The position numbers were made by a program, and so were the translations under genes. This document shows positions 44,701-57,400 of a stretch of 64,000 nucleotides of DNA, piece after piece. Numbering within the stretch: the first letter of the stretch is position 1; every line of letters begins with the position of its first letter. Under the pieces are notes generated by a model. That model worked only from the letters and a program-made list of their open reading frames with translations. It was not told the DNA's origin and made no database searches. This stretch comes from Biomphalaria glabrata (Eukaryota > Mollusca > Gastropoda > Planorbidae), in the NCBI RefSeq assembly GCF_947242115.1, contig NC_074728.1, positions 6,208,425 to 6,272,424 of the forward strand, written 5' to 3'.

Positions 44701-45455
44701 AGACGCCGGAGAAGTGTTAGAGATTGTAGGCCTACGTCGGACTAACTTTTTTGTTTTTTGAATTAGGGGGAAGGGAAAGGGGAGGGGACGGGGGGATAAA
44801 GGGGGTCTGTTTTTTTTTGGGGGGGGGGGGAAGTGATTCACTGACAAAAGCTTATCTGCGTATGTGTGTCGGGGGTTGGCGTTACAGAGCGGGTCTTTCT
44901 AAATAGAGTCAAACGTCTATGTCGAAGAAATTACAATGTGCAGGGTGGAAACATTAACAAAAATGATAGTTTCAGAAAGAGAAAGGGAACAGTTCGTCAA
45001 TGCACTAAATGGCGAGCCATAAGTAATCACGTATGAATATCGTTAAAATGTGGCTCGTGTATTGAAATTTCCACAAAAAAAAAAAAAAAATCAGGCCATA
45101 ATAATTAAACAATATAAAAATCAACGGGCGTAGCCGGTGTGTAAAATAGTATTATTTAAACACAATGTTTTGATAAGAATTATCACACAAAAAAGTAAGT
45201 AAACATTGCAAAAGTTTGGTGATTGCGTGACTATAAATTATTTAGCTATTATAGGCCTATAATCTCTCATATGGTCTAGGTCTGACATTGTAGGTTGAGG
45301 ACTGTTATATGACCATACCTGTGGTTCATAGTGGTCCATAAAGCCTAGCCGCCTCATCAGCCTGCATGTAATCTGTGCAAGTTGATTGACATAACCTGAC
45401 CTAGATCTGGATAAGTAACTTTGTGGCAGCTCAAAGCGTGTGACGCTGCATCAGA

Positions 45456-45465
45456 ATGGAACCTT
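45456..45465 (+). CDS. Proposed tiny first coding exon of the aminotransferase
   Basis: ATGGAACCTT is followed by GTAAGT. It ends in phase 1, matching the acceptor at 47421-47424 (TTAG), and gives M-E-P-Y-P-G-N-V-T-L. Exon 2 has no in-frame ATG before the conserved HGSYG, so an upstream start is needed. Another upstream exon could serve instead. Confidence 0.5.
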
Positions 45466-48400
45466 GTAAGTCGTTTTGTTCTTAATATCAAGAAGAAAAT
45501 CTAGTTTTTGATCTGGTTTTCCGTAGAATTAATTAATTCATAATTTTCACACTGTAAAAGCCAGCGAAACTTTTAAAAATATTTTTACGAAATATGGATT
45601 TGATGTTGGGTACCTATAATTAACTAGATCTATAATAGGCTAGAAAAAAAATCTTTGATTGATCATTGAGTCTTGACCTTTCAACTCCCATTAGTCCCAT
45701 TCTTGATCAGTTTTACATTCTCATATAGCCTAGAGCCTATGATATTTCGAGTACCGAGTAAGTAGATCTAGATCTAGATTCTATAAGTTACTATAACTTA
45801 AGACTTAAGTGTCACTTAACTTAACGTCTTAAGACACTTAAACTTAAGTCACTTAAGTATTACTTAGATTTGTAAATTGATTGATTTGGGTACCATGAAA
45901 ATGATGAATTGAAACGTCCATCATATGATCATTTAGATCTATAGGCCTAATCATTATTATACTTATACTTATAGTAACTTATAGTTATAGTTATAGGCAT
46001 TAATCATTATACATTTAATGGAGTGATTAATAAATTAATTATAAATGATTGATTTAAAATTTAATCATTATTAGAGCGCAGAGGCCTATTACTTAGTATT
46101 ATTTTTAGAACACTTAGTCTTAACTTGGTCTAAGTACCGTGTGTGAATATAATATAATAGAGTCTAGACTTACTTCTTAGTTAGTTAGTATAGGGACTAT
46201 AGGCTGGCCCAGTTGGGGCCCTTACTGGGCCCAAAATCTTTGCTATCAGGGATTAGCTTAAAGATCTAATCTACTGACTCTAGACTCTATTATAGTGTCT
46301 GTCTAGTACTGTGTAGTATGACTCAGTTTGACTTATAAATGACAAATGACACTTATTTTGATCTCCCCAAAATCTGATGATTATAAAAAATGTTTACCTA
46401 GGCCTAGAGGGTAAAGCCATGCTATAACCAAGTCTTCTTGAGTTTTGTAAAGGAAAAGTACCCTGGTTCAAGAAAAAAAATGGAACAAATTAGGATTAGG
46501 AAGACATTAGTCATTACTGACATTAGAAAATGAACAGACTCTATACTGAAAGAGACAGTAAGATGGCAGTAATCAGACAGTATTAAACAGTCGTTACAGT
46601 TACTTACAACAGTGGTGCCTCAAAGATCCATGGGCAAGATGTTTCCTAAAGCATAGTTAAAGGTTATTTGATATAAATGCATAGGCCTATATAGAAGCCA
46701 TAAACAGTAATAAACAGCTCTGCAAAGGTCTTTATCTGCAGCTGTGCAGATTAGGCCAGATCCGACCATATTTAACAAGAGAGTCAACAAAAACGCTAGC
46801 TGTGACATTCATACTCTCCCGCCTTGACTACTGCAACGCCATGCTAGCAGGTATACCTGATGACAAAATAGCCAAGCTGCAACGTATACAGAACAACGCC
46901 GCTCGAATAGTCCTTAAAAAAACTCGACAAGATTCTGCTACTAAGCTCTTGCGCACGCTCCATTGGCTTCCTGTGAAAGCGAGAATCGATTACAAGGTCG
47001 CCACACTTTGTCATCAGTGTATATATAACAATGAGATGCCCTTGTACCTTAGCGAACTGATTACTCCATATATGTTCCCCAGAGAGCCCTGCGCTCAATG
47101 GACTCAACGCTTTTAGTAGTGCCACGTTTCTCCCTCAAAAGCTACGGTCTGCGTGCTTTTTCAGTTCACGGACCAAAGGTTTGGAACTCACTCCCCATCG
47201 ATCTCAGACACCATGCTACACCACTTTTAAGAAGAACATTAAGACCTATCTGTTTAAAACTTTTTTAGATTAATTGTCATTTTAGCTCTCGTGTTTTTTG
47301 TTTGTAATGTTATTACAGCGCCTTGAGCCTACATTTTGTTTGTTAACAGCGCTTTATAAATAAATTATTATTATTAATACAGGATGAAAATTAATTCATT
47401 TTGCTTATGATTGCTTCAAATTAGATCCAGGAAATGTAACTCTGTCATATAAATTGAATACTGAGGGACTCGAAACAGTAAAATTTGGTAAAGAAATAAA
47501 AGAAAAAGAGTTTCTCTTAGATCCAGATATTTGTTTTCTAAATCATGGCAGCTATGGGACAGTTCCTCGGCGCATTGCAGATCTTCAGGTCAAGTAAGCT
47601 GTCATTTTATTACATCATATTTTTTCAAGTCATAATCACAATTTCAATGACCTTTTTTTTTAAAAAAAAATAATTAATTGAATGAATTCATGCCAACTAC
47701 ATATATATATTAGCCTAAACCCTGGCTCATTCATCACTTATCAGGTACTTGGGGGCACTAAAAAAATGTTCATGCAGTTGGATAACTAAGCCTTTTTCAC
47801 GTAAAGAAATGACCATCTGTCAGCTTTCCTAATTAGCTTTTGTCTCATTCCATTAGGTTTTAACGTTCCCCTTTCAGACCTTGCGATCTATAGGGCAGAT
47901 GATGGTAAGGTCATCTGTTTCTTTGGCCAACGGTTAAAGAGCAGAGTGTCTTGTGGCCAGCATAAGTTGGGTGAACGCAGGGGCACCCTAAAGATCCCAA
48001 AATTCAAAATCACAGTCTTCACCGAGATTCAAACCTAGGGCCCCAGGTTCAGAAGCCAAGCACTTAACCACTCAGCCACTGCGCTCTCCATTAAGTGTAT
48101 AGAGGCTAAATACTAACGATAAACAAAATAATGCTTCCTTTTTTTTTTCTGATTTGAATTGGGAAAAAAAGTTCCCGTCAAAATAAACAACATTTATACC
48201 AACTATCTTAGAAGAGGGCAGATATCAGCTGCAACAAACAGGTAACAAAGAGTACATGTGTTAGAGGTTAGAAGTAGTTGTAGAGCATGAAAAATCAGAA
48301 TGTTCCATGGGAGAAACACGGTACATGTATGATGTGAGGTCTAAATTATAGATAAGGGTATAACTATGGACTGTTACATAGGAGGCTCAATGGAAATAGC

Positions 48401-51400
48401 TACTATAATTCACTTCTTTATCAAAAGCCCGACTAAGACAGTAGCTTGAAAACACCCCTAGAGAAAGAAAACTATATAAAGAGCTCCCTGATTTGGAAAC
48501 CACTGCACAGTTCATCTCATATATTGGTCTAGTCATCTGAACGCTGCAACATAATGAGAACGAGGAAGAACTTTCCAAAAGTGTTTGTATGTGGGAAGGG
48601 AGTTCTAATGCAGGCTATTAAATTGAAGAATGTTCCGGTAAAAATTGAAGATATGCCAACTATTTCAAAGTAGTGATTATATATAAGGCAGCTGTTAAAT
48701 TTTGTAACATTTTTGAAACATTAAAATAATTTGTGGGTTTTACTAAAAAAAAATCTTTAAAAAAAAATGGGATTTAAGTTACAGCTATTATGTATGAAAA
48801 GTTAAAAATATTTTCAGTCTTTTTTGTTCTCTATAGCCTTATCTCCCTTTTTATAATATTAAGAAGAGTACTTATTTATATCACATTGAGCTGAGTTGTG
48901 CCCCTGATATTATTCTAGATACAACTTGGAAAGAGAGAAACACCCTGATTTCTGGTTTAGGCTAAACTGCAAACAATATGTAGACCAGAGTCGCCAGACT
49001 GTTGCAGACTTTATTGGAGCAGACGTTGAGAATGTTATGCTAGTTTGTAATTCTACTACAGGTACTAGTACTTATCTCTTTCTTCTTATTTCATTGTTAT
49101 GTCTATTGACTTGGGCTCTGAGGCTGCATGTTGCCTGCTTAAAGTCCAAAAAGTCTAGTGGGTCTGTTGAGAGTTGACAAACCAAAATAAAAATCGCAAA
49201 TTTAAAAAAAAGAAAAGAATCACTAACTTGTCAAGTGCTTCCATTGTTATTGTTAAAGTAATTATCAATGAGATAGACAGACCAATATTATTATTATTAT
49301 TATTATAGCTTTTATATAGCGCTACTTTCATGCTTATAGCATGCTCAGAGCGCTTTTGGTCCAATCTCATTTGTGGACCGGTGGGGGGGGAGGGGGTATC
49401 TAGGAGTTGGTTTTCCGTGCTGCCTTTAGGCGCTCAGTGAACACAACTCTGCCCGAGTCGGGTGTCGAACCTCGAGCCCCCTTCTAGGTAGCCAAGACAA
49501 GTTCAAGCGCACTTGGCTTCTCGACCACGCTTCAAAGCTAATACTTATATGATGATTATATTCTTTATTGCAAACAATGGAATTGCTATACAATATCCAA
49601 GCTATGCTTCTAAAAGAACAAAAAAATGTTGCAGGTCTGAACAAAGACAATGTTCTTGTTAGAGGTGATACAATTATGCCTTGATTTATCAAACTAACTT
49701 ATTTCAAAGTCACTGTTACTTTTAAGTTCTTCTAAGTAATGTGATGAAATACATTGTAGTCTGAAGGATTGAACAGTCATAATAGACTATAAATATATAA
49801 TGAACTAATCAAAACCCAACATTATAATTTTTTACTTAAATTTCAGCTTTAAATACAGCGTTGAAATCCTTTCCTTTCAAATCTGGAGATGCAGTTCTAG
49901 ATACAACCCTAACTTATGGTGCCATTTATAGGTTGTGTAAAGATTTTACATCTAGGATCAGACCAGGTAGGTATGTTTATTTCTTTATTTAGTATTTAGA
50001 GTGTTCTTTAGAAACCTTTAGGATTTCTATAGACAAATATTTAATACTAACTTGCAAGGCCCAGTAGGTCTATCCTGAGTTATCTATGAAATCTTGAAGA
50101 AATCAGAGACATCTAAATCTCATATAGGATGTGATTCATTGAAATCCCATTGAATTAATTATACAGAGAAAATGGTGAAGTCTTTTTTTTGTTCCTGAAC
50201 TTTTGGTCAATAACCTTTTCCTTACCATTTTTAAAACATGTTCAGTTATTAAATAAATTCTGGGTCTGTGTGGTCACATGTAATACTACTCATCCTAAAT
50301 CCTTGAAATTGCAAGTATTGTTTTGTATTCTCATTGTTTATTTTGGTTGACCATGGTCACAGGATAGACAGCCACAGCAGGAGCCTAAAAATAAATTACC
50401 CTTGATTGAATCCATCCATCCCAGTGGCGCTACAGCCCATGGAGGGCTCTGGCCTGCTTTAGCACATCCTTCCATTCAGATCTCTCCTGGGCCTTTCGTC
50501 TCCACGCCCTAACCCCAAGCTGCTTCAGATCTGCTTCCACGTCATCTATCCATCGCATTCGGGGTCTGCCTTTGGGTCGCCTGCCTTTTGGTTTTTGCCT
50601 GTATACGATTTTCGCCCCTCTGTTGTCTGACATTCTTTCAAGGTGACCTGCCCAACGTAGTCTGTTCTTTTTTATTTCGTTCACTATTGGTGGGTCTTCA
50701 TATAATTGATATAACTCATGGTTAGTGCGTGTCCTCCACCCTGTTTCATCCTGTATGGCACCATAGATTTTCCTAAGGATTTTTCTTTCCCAAGTGTTAA
50801 GTAAATTTTCAGATGTCTTTGTCAGTGTCCAGGTCTCACTTCCATACATTGCTGCTGGTCTTATTATAGTTTTGTATATTATTTTCTTGGTTTTACTTGA
50901 AATCATTTTGCTCTTAAGTAGATGGTGGGTGCTATAAAATGCCCAGTTGCCTGCTGCTATTCTTTCCTTTATTTCTGTTAGTAGGTCATTTTTGAAATTA
51001 ATAGTACTTCCTAGATATTTGAAAGTTTGGACGTTTTCAAATTCGTGGTCTTTGATTTTGATATTTTGTCCCTCTGTTTGATTGTCTCTTGTCATTGTGA
51101 TGTACTTGGTTTTACTGTCATTGACCTCAAGTCCTGCTGGTCGAGATGCTTCTTCTAGTTGTATGAAGGCTCTAGCGATGTCAGAGGTTTCTTTACCCAA
51201 TAAGGCAATGTCATCGGCATAAGCAAGGTATTGTAGAGGTTGGCTGTATATCGTCCCTGTTGGTTGTGGACCCATGTTTTCTCTCCTGAAGTAGTTAGTA
51301 ATAGTTCCCCTTGTGTTTATGTGTATATTTCTTATAACTCTCTCCAGTGTTAAATTGAAAAGCATGCAGGAAAGTGCGTCTCCTTGTCTTAATCCTCGTT

Positions 51401-54400
51401 TAATCCTAAATTCCCGTGAGTGTTCTCCTTGTATTATGACTTTGCTTTTTGAGTTGTTTAATGTCATATGTATAAGTCTTGTCAGCTTATTGGGTATTCC
51501 AAAATCCTGTAGTGTGTCATATAGGTATTTCCTTCTGATACTGTCATAAGCCATTTTATAGTCTATAAAGAGTTGGTGGATTGGTATGTTGTATTCATGG
51601 CACCCTTGATTGAAGCCAAACTGGATAGTCTAGATGGGTCTTGTACCTCCACCTTCGCCATGGCAGATGGAACTAGGCATTGCTGAGTTGTGACCCCCCA
51701 AAAATGAATGTTTTTAAATGATCATTTAGTATGATGGAAGACCTTTGGACAGAGGAGTCAGTGAAAAGTCAATCTCTCTGAGGAGTCAGTGAAAAGTCAA
51801 CCTCTCAGAGGAGTCAGTGAAAAGTCACTCTCTCAGAGGAGTTAGTGAAAAGTCAATCTCTCATTCCTGACCATAGGTAAAAATCTTTTTGTTACGGATT
51901 TCAAGGGTCTTTTTTTGGGACACTCCACACAGCTAGCCCTTGTAAGAAACATGTGATGGCAAAGAACTGCCTTTCTTTATCGATCCAAAACTCGTTTGAT
52001 TAGCACACATTGTTTTCTTTGTTTGTAATAAGGGCATAACATCTTTGAATTATGTGAATTGCAGCTCAACAAACAATTATGTTGCATTTCTGAAATATAT
52101 TTTTTTCTTTGTTACACCCATTGCAGATGTGGAAAGAGTCAATCTAGAAATAGAGTTTCCCATTGCAAGTGAAGATGACATTATTGAGAAATATGAAGAG
52201 ATCTTTAAGAAACACCCAAACATTAAAGTGGCTATTATAGGTAAATTAAAAAAAAAACACATATTTTTTTTTTTAAACACTGTGATGATTGCTACTAGAA
52301 TAACATTTTCTAGTTTTGAAAGACTTACATGCCAATGATAATAAAAAACAATCTCTCTCGTACTATGAGAACAAAAAATCTCTCTACGTCATTTTATGTC
52401 TCATGGGATTAAATTTTCCCTTCACAACTTTTCATGTGACTAAAGAGGCCAATCCATGATACAATTCTATGGTTGGGAATCTGTTATTATCAGACAATGT
52501 AGCATTTTCACCCTTCTTTCTAATTCTAATTTATATGCAGTAGGACGTTGATTATCCTGATATTGAAATATTATAAACAGTCCATTTCACCAACTAAATA
52601 AAGAAAATTCATATGGGGGTATTGCGCTGTAAGTAAACATTAAATTCAAGGAAAATATACAGTGGAGCAAAGTGTTATGCATAGCAGTCTAACTAATTAC
52701 CTATCTGTTTGATTGTTAGAATTCTAGGAACTCAAGGTCCATAACTTTGCCATTTGTTTTCCTTCCAGACCATATAACTAGTCCTACATCGATTGTCATG
52801 CCAGTGAAAAGGCTAGTGGAACTTTGTCACAACAAGGGCATTGTGGTCTTCATTGATGGAGCGCACTGTATTGGTCACCTTCCTTTGGACATGCAAGACC
52901 TCGGGGCAGATATTTACACATGTAAGTTCTACCCTAAATTGTTATGTGAATTTACATTGTAATAAATAAAGTTTAGAGAACTGTTTCAAAATAATACTAG
53001 GGGAAATATTAGATTGCAATACTTTGTAGACATCTTTCTTTTTTAACAGTTAAAAGCATCACAGAGTGTCATAGCAAGTAGTTAGGTGTGAATAGCGTTG
53101 CGAGGTAGTTGCTTTCACTTTATTATTTTAACTTTTTCGTAATCCTCCACTTGCTTAATATCCTGAATAACACTTTGTGTATGCCCTCAAGGCCAGTTGA
53201 TTGATTGGTATTCTTACTTATTGGTTAAAGCAATTTATTATTTGTTGGGCCATGAATTAGTTATCCTCCTGACGTCATTCTTCTGTGATACTCTGCCTAG
53301 TTAATACTCTTTTCAAGAAGAATCGCTTTTTTTTTTCAGTTAGTAGTGAAGACGTTTAAAAACATTTCCTTTCTATAACCATACAGTGGCACTACAGCCC
53401 ATGGAGGTCTCTGGCCTGCTTCAACACATCCCTCCATTCATATCTCTCCTGGGCCCTTCGTCTCCATGCCCTGACCCCAAGCTGTTGTAGATCTGCCAAC
53501 ATCAATCCATCGCATTTCTATAACCAACAAACCTTATTATGCAGCATATCTACATACTTTAGACCTTAATTAAAAATTCTTTAAATTGGCGACGGAAAAT
53601 AGCTTTAGCTACAATAGAGTTCATATTAATATTAATCATCAATTCCATGACTTTGCACCTGCTTTACTTCTTAGGCCACTGGTAGATTTTTTTTCTGCAC
53701 TTTGATTCTGTTAAAGGCAAGACAGACACTGAGCAGAGCTAAATGAAAGGAAATTGAAGTTTATCAAATGGTTATCATACCAGACCTCTTACATAACTGT
53801 CTACATGATTTACATAATCAAGGAGGAAAACTGTTTCAACACATTCAGTTTTTAGTTTTGTTTTTCATCATCTGCAGGCAATCTGCACAAGTGGACTTAT
53901 GCCCCCAGAGGGGCAGCTGTTCTGTGGTTTGACAGTAAGCATGCTGGTTGGATTAATCCTCCAAACACTTCCTGGAGGATCGGAGAAACTTTGGATTGCC
54001 AGTTCTTTGATCAAGGTACCAGAGACCATGTCCCTACTATTTGTGCTAGACATGGTTTGGAGTTTTACGAAGCTATTGGAGGAATGGTGAGAAACGTTTT
54101 CTTTTAAATTAATAATTGCACTTTCATTAGTTTCATTAACATTTTTCTTTGCTAGAACTTAAGTCAAACTCTTTTTCTCAATTTGCGTGTTGATTCTCTA
54201 TTAGCACACTATCACTAAGTGTTGTTATTTTTTCCTGGACTTTACCAGTCTTCAGGATGTGCTTCTATTTGGGCCTCAGATGTGTGTCCAGTGGCCTTCA
54301 TGAGAGTTTTTGATCTTTCAAGACCATCGCCTGCCATCCACTTTCTTCTATGCCATTGAGGTCAGAATGGTGCCTGATTTGATCTTCATAGTGCATTTGG

Positions 54401-57400
54401 GGGTCACCTCTACAATGCCATCATCCTTTGAGCTTTTTATAAAAGATTGCCTTTAGCATGTGATCAACCTTAATGTCCATTCATTTAGATAGGCTCCTCA
54501 TGAGAATAAACACATTCAATACATTCAATTTAGTTGTAAAAAATGTTGCTACTTACTTCCCTTAAATATCCCCCAGCAGACAATGGCTTTGTTTGCATCA
54601 GATGAGACAAAAATATGCTGGTCGCAACTGGTTTTTACGCCATGTGAACCACTGGACATATTCTTAATCTTTGGAATTGAAGACATTGCCATTATTTATT
54701 ATATAAACTATGTAGGCCTAAGTGAGCTTGTGATTTACTGGTCATGCATTATAGAACTCAAAGTTGTATTGCAGCAAATATCAATTTTTATTGATTGGTG
54801 TATTTCAATATATAACTTTGATTCAGTATACACATTATACAAGTCAGCCATAATAATAAATATAAATTGCAGGGAGATAATTTGGGCTACATTAAGTCCC
54901 ACAACATCAGCTCTTAAATTTCTGTTCTGTTGTTACAGATAAAAAAATAAAATACAGTAGACATTAATTACTAATAATAATAACAGAGACTTTGTGTTTA
55001 TACAAGTAGACATAGAAGACTATCCTCTTTTATTACGTCACATCCTACTTTCTCACAAAACATTCACAATTAACAATGACGCAATATAGACATATTAGCA
55101 TAATTTCTGCTCTTATAAAAGATGTATATTTACTTATCACACTCAATATCTTCAGTATTTAAAGTAACTGTTTCTCTAGCAAGTACATTTTGGTCTTCAT
55201 TCACCAGACTAAGATCATACAGTATACTTCATCTTTAGCAGACCAGGTTAAAGATTTGTTTATAAAGGAGCTGGGATTTGAACCACTATCTATACCACAA
55301 GCCCTGGAAGCCCCGAATATGAGACTAGTTAAGCTGCCTCCATTTTCAAAATTTCCTTGCACAGAGGTAACAAACTTTCACTCTTATCATAGATACTGGA
55401 ATTTAAATCTATTATCATATTTATTAAAGTGTTTTTTTCTTATAACCTAGCCCTTAACTATGTGCTGGGATTGCTGATGCCATTGTTTACTCTTTCATTA
55501 CCTTGTTTCCTTTTGTCTGGCCAGAAATTTATCAAGTGTTCCTTTCCTTCCTATCTTCTTCCTATTATTATCCTCTTTGCTTATTCCTGTTATTGTGCCT
55601 GTTTTTTTTTAATTCATAAAATTTTTTAAATTGTAAGTTTATATCTTTATCAAGATTAAAGCAAATCTTTTTTTCCCCATGTCATGTGTATTTAGTATCA
55701 CCTTCCTTTAAAGGTTCCCTGACAAAAAAACTAAAGAAAATAGCGCTGATAAAATAGCAAAAAATACTTTAGATGTCGTAAAATATTAATAAAGTCAATT
55801 TTTTTTTTATATTAATTTTATCATTATTTTTCAGTCATGTTGTAGGAAACACTTTAGATATCCTAAAATATAAATATGCAAACTTTATGCAAGAATTATA
55901 ATATGGCTAACACAACTAATTTCAAAATACATCATTTATACACATTCCAATAGTGCACTTCAAAAACATGCAAAGATACTTCAGTACTTGTCAGAAATTA
56001 CACACACACACACAAACTTTCACAAAGTTAAATTGCATGCAATAAAGTTAAGTAAGTAACAGAACTTGTTTCTGTATATTGACAGTATAGCTGCAAAACA
56101 TCAGTTAAGTTGGAGGTTTACTTCATTCTCCAGCATTGTACCTCAGAATCTTGTTCTCAGTGTTCTCCTGTTCTCTGAGGAAGTGCGAGATTAACTTGTA
56201 GACATTGCGTGATGACCATCAATAGACAGCAGAAATGCATGGTGCCATCCCTGCACTGAATTGTTTGTTCGTGCAGATTGTCCTGTGCCCGATCTCTTAA
56301 TTAACATTCCAAAATGTTATCGGAAATTTAGGAGTCACTCTGCGGTTTTGTCTCTGGTGACCAATATAGTTTTCCTCCCAATGGTCATACAAAATTCCCT
56401 ATAACACATGGTCTACATCATTTAGTTCTTCGAAGGCACTATTTACAGATAAAAAATGTGATCGCCAACTTAACTAATCCTGACACATCTAAAAGTTTGC
56501 CAATGCTGAGATGCCCTGGTTTTATCAAAGAGATGCTGCAGATAATCAATATTTCTGATTATACTATAAAACGCATGTGTAACACATAATTATCACATAC
56601 CTTACCCTTGAAAGGGGGTCACCACATTTCAAAAATATATTTATAGCAAGTTATGCATTGTAAAACATTGGTGAAAAAGGAAAATGAGATACTATTTTAA
56701 AGTAATCTCTTTTTCTCCAAATATGGCATACTTTTAGATCTCTTAATATTGAAGAAGACATAGAGGCCTCAACGGAAAATTCTGCCCAGAACCCTCCCTT
56801 ACTAAAATCCGGTACTTTTATATTCATCATTTATAATTCCTCGCTATTTTGTCAGGAAATTTCCCGCTATTTTTTCAGGTCACAGGGGTCACCTCTTTTA
56901 AATGATATACTATTAACCATGATGCATCAGTTTTATGCTTTATGTTCATAGTGTGCTATAAAAAACTAAAACTACTACTGAGAATCTGATTGCATCATAG
57001 CATGTATTGTGCTTTAGGGGGCAGTTTCTATTGATCTTTGAAAACAGTACCGATATTAATTGTTTTTTTTAAGTAATAAAATACAATATTTTTTTTTGTC
57101 CATAGATTTTCCAGCTATATAAAAAAAGTTTTTAAAGACCTATATAATTTGTTAAATAAAATACTTGTAAACTTAGGCTTAATTGAAATAATTGTGTATA
57201 TGTTTGTAGGCCTTTAGAACCACTATTTTTTTTTAATCAGATGAGATTTTTGCTTTGCCAGCATTGCAAGGTGGGGTGTCTTTCCATTTGGGTGACATTT
57301 TGTCCTTAGGAAGACTTGCCTCTTTCCTATAAAATCAGCCTCGAGCTATATAATTTAAATGAAAAAAAAACAACAACATTTATTTGTCTGGGTCTTTGTG

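Larger units (their letters stand above)
41834..45455. other. Intergenic stretch between the LTR element and the aminotransferase gene
   Basis: No host exon is seen. It holds AGATCT-rich sequence (about 41940-42050), G- and C-homopolymers, family C repeat pieces at 43455 and 44640, a small MITE at 44013-44192 and the dispersed repeat at 44255-44375. Confidence 0.55.

Noticed and set aside
51313-51549. Plus-strand frame of 78 codons.
   Set aside because: It is the antisense of the LINE reverse transcriptase at 50430-51554.
55713-56890. A DNA transposon suggested by CCTGACAAAA near 55722 and inverted TTTTGTCAGGAAA near 56862.
   Set aside because: The match is short, the ends do not align further and no target duplication is seen.
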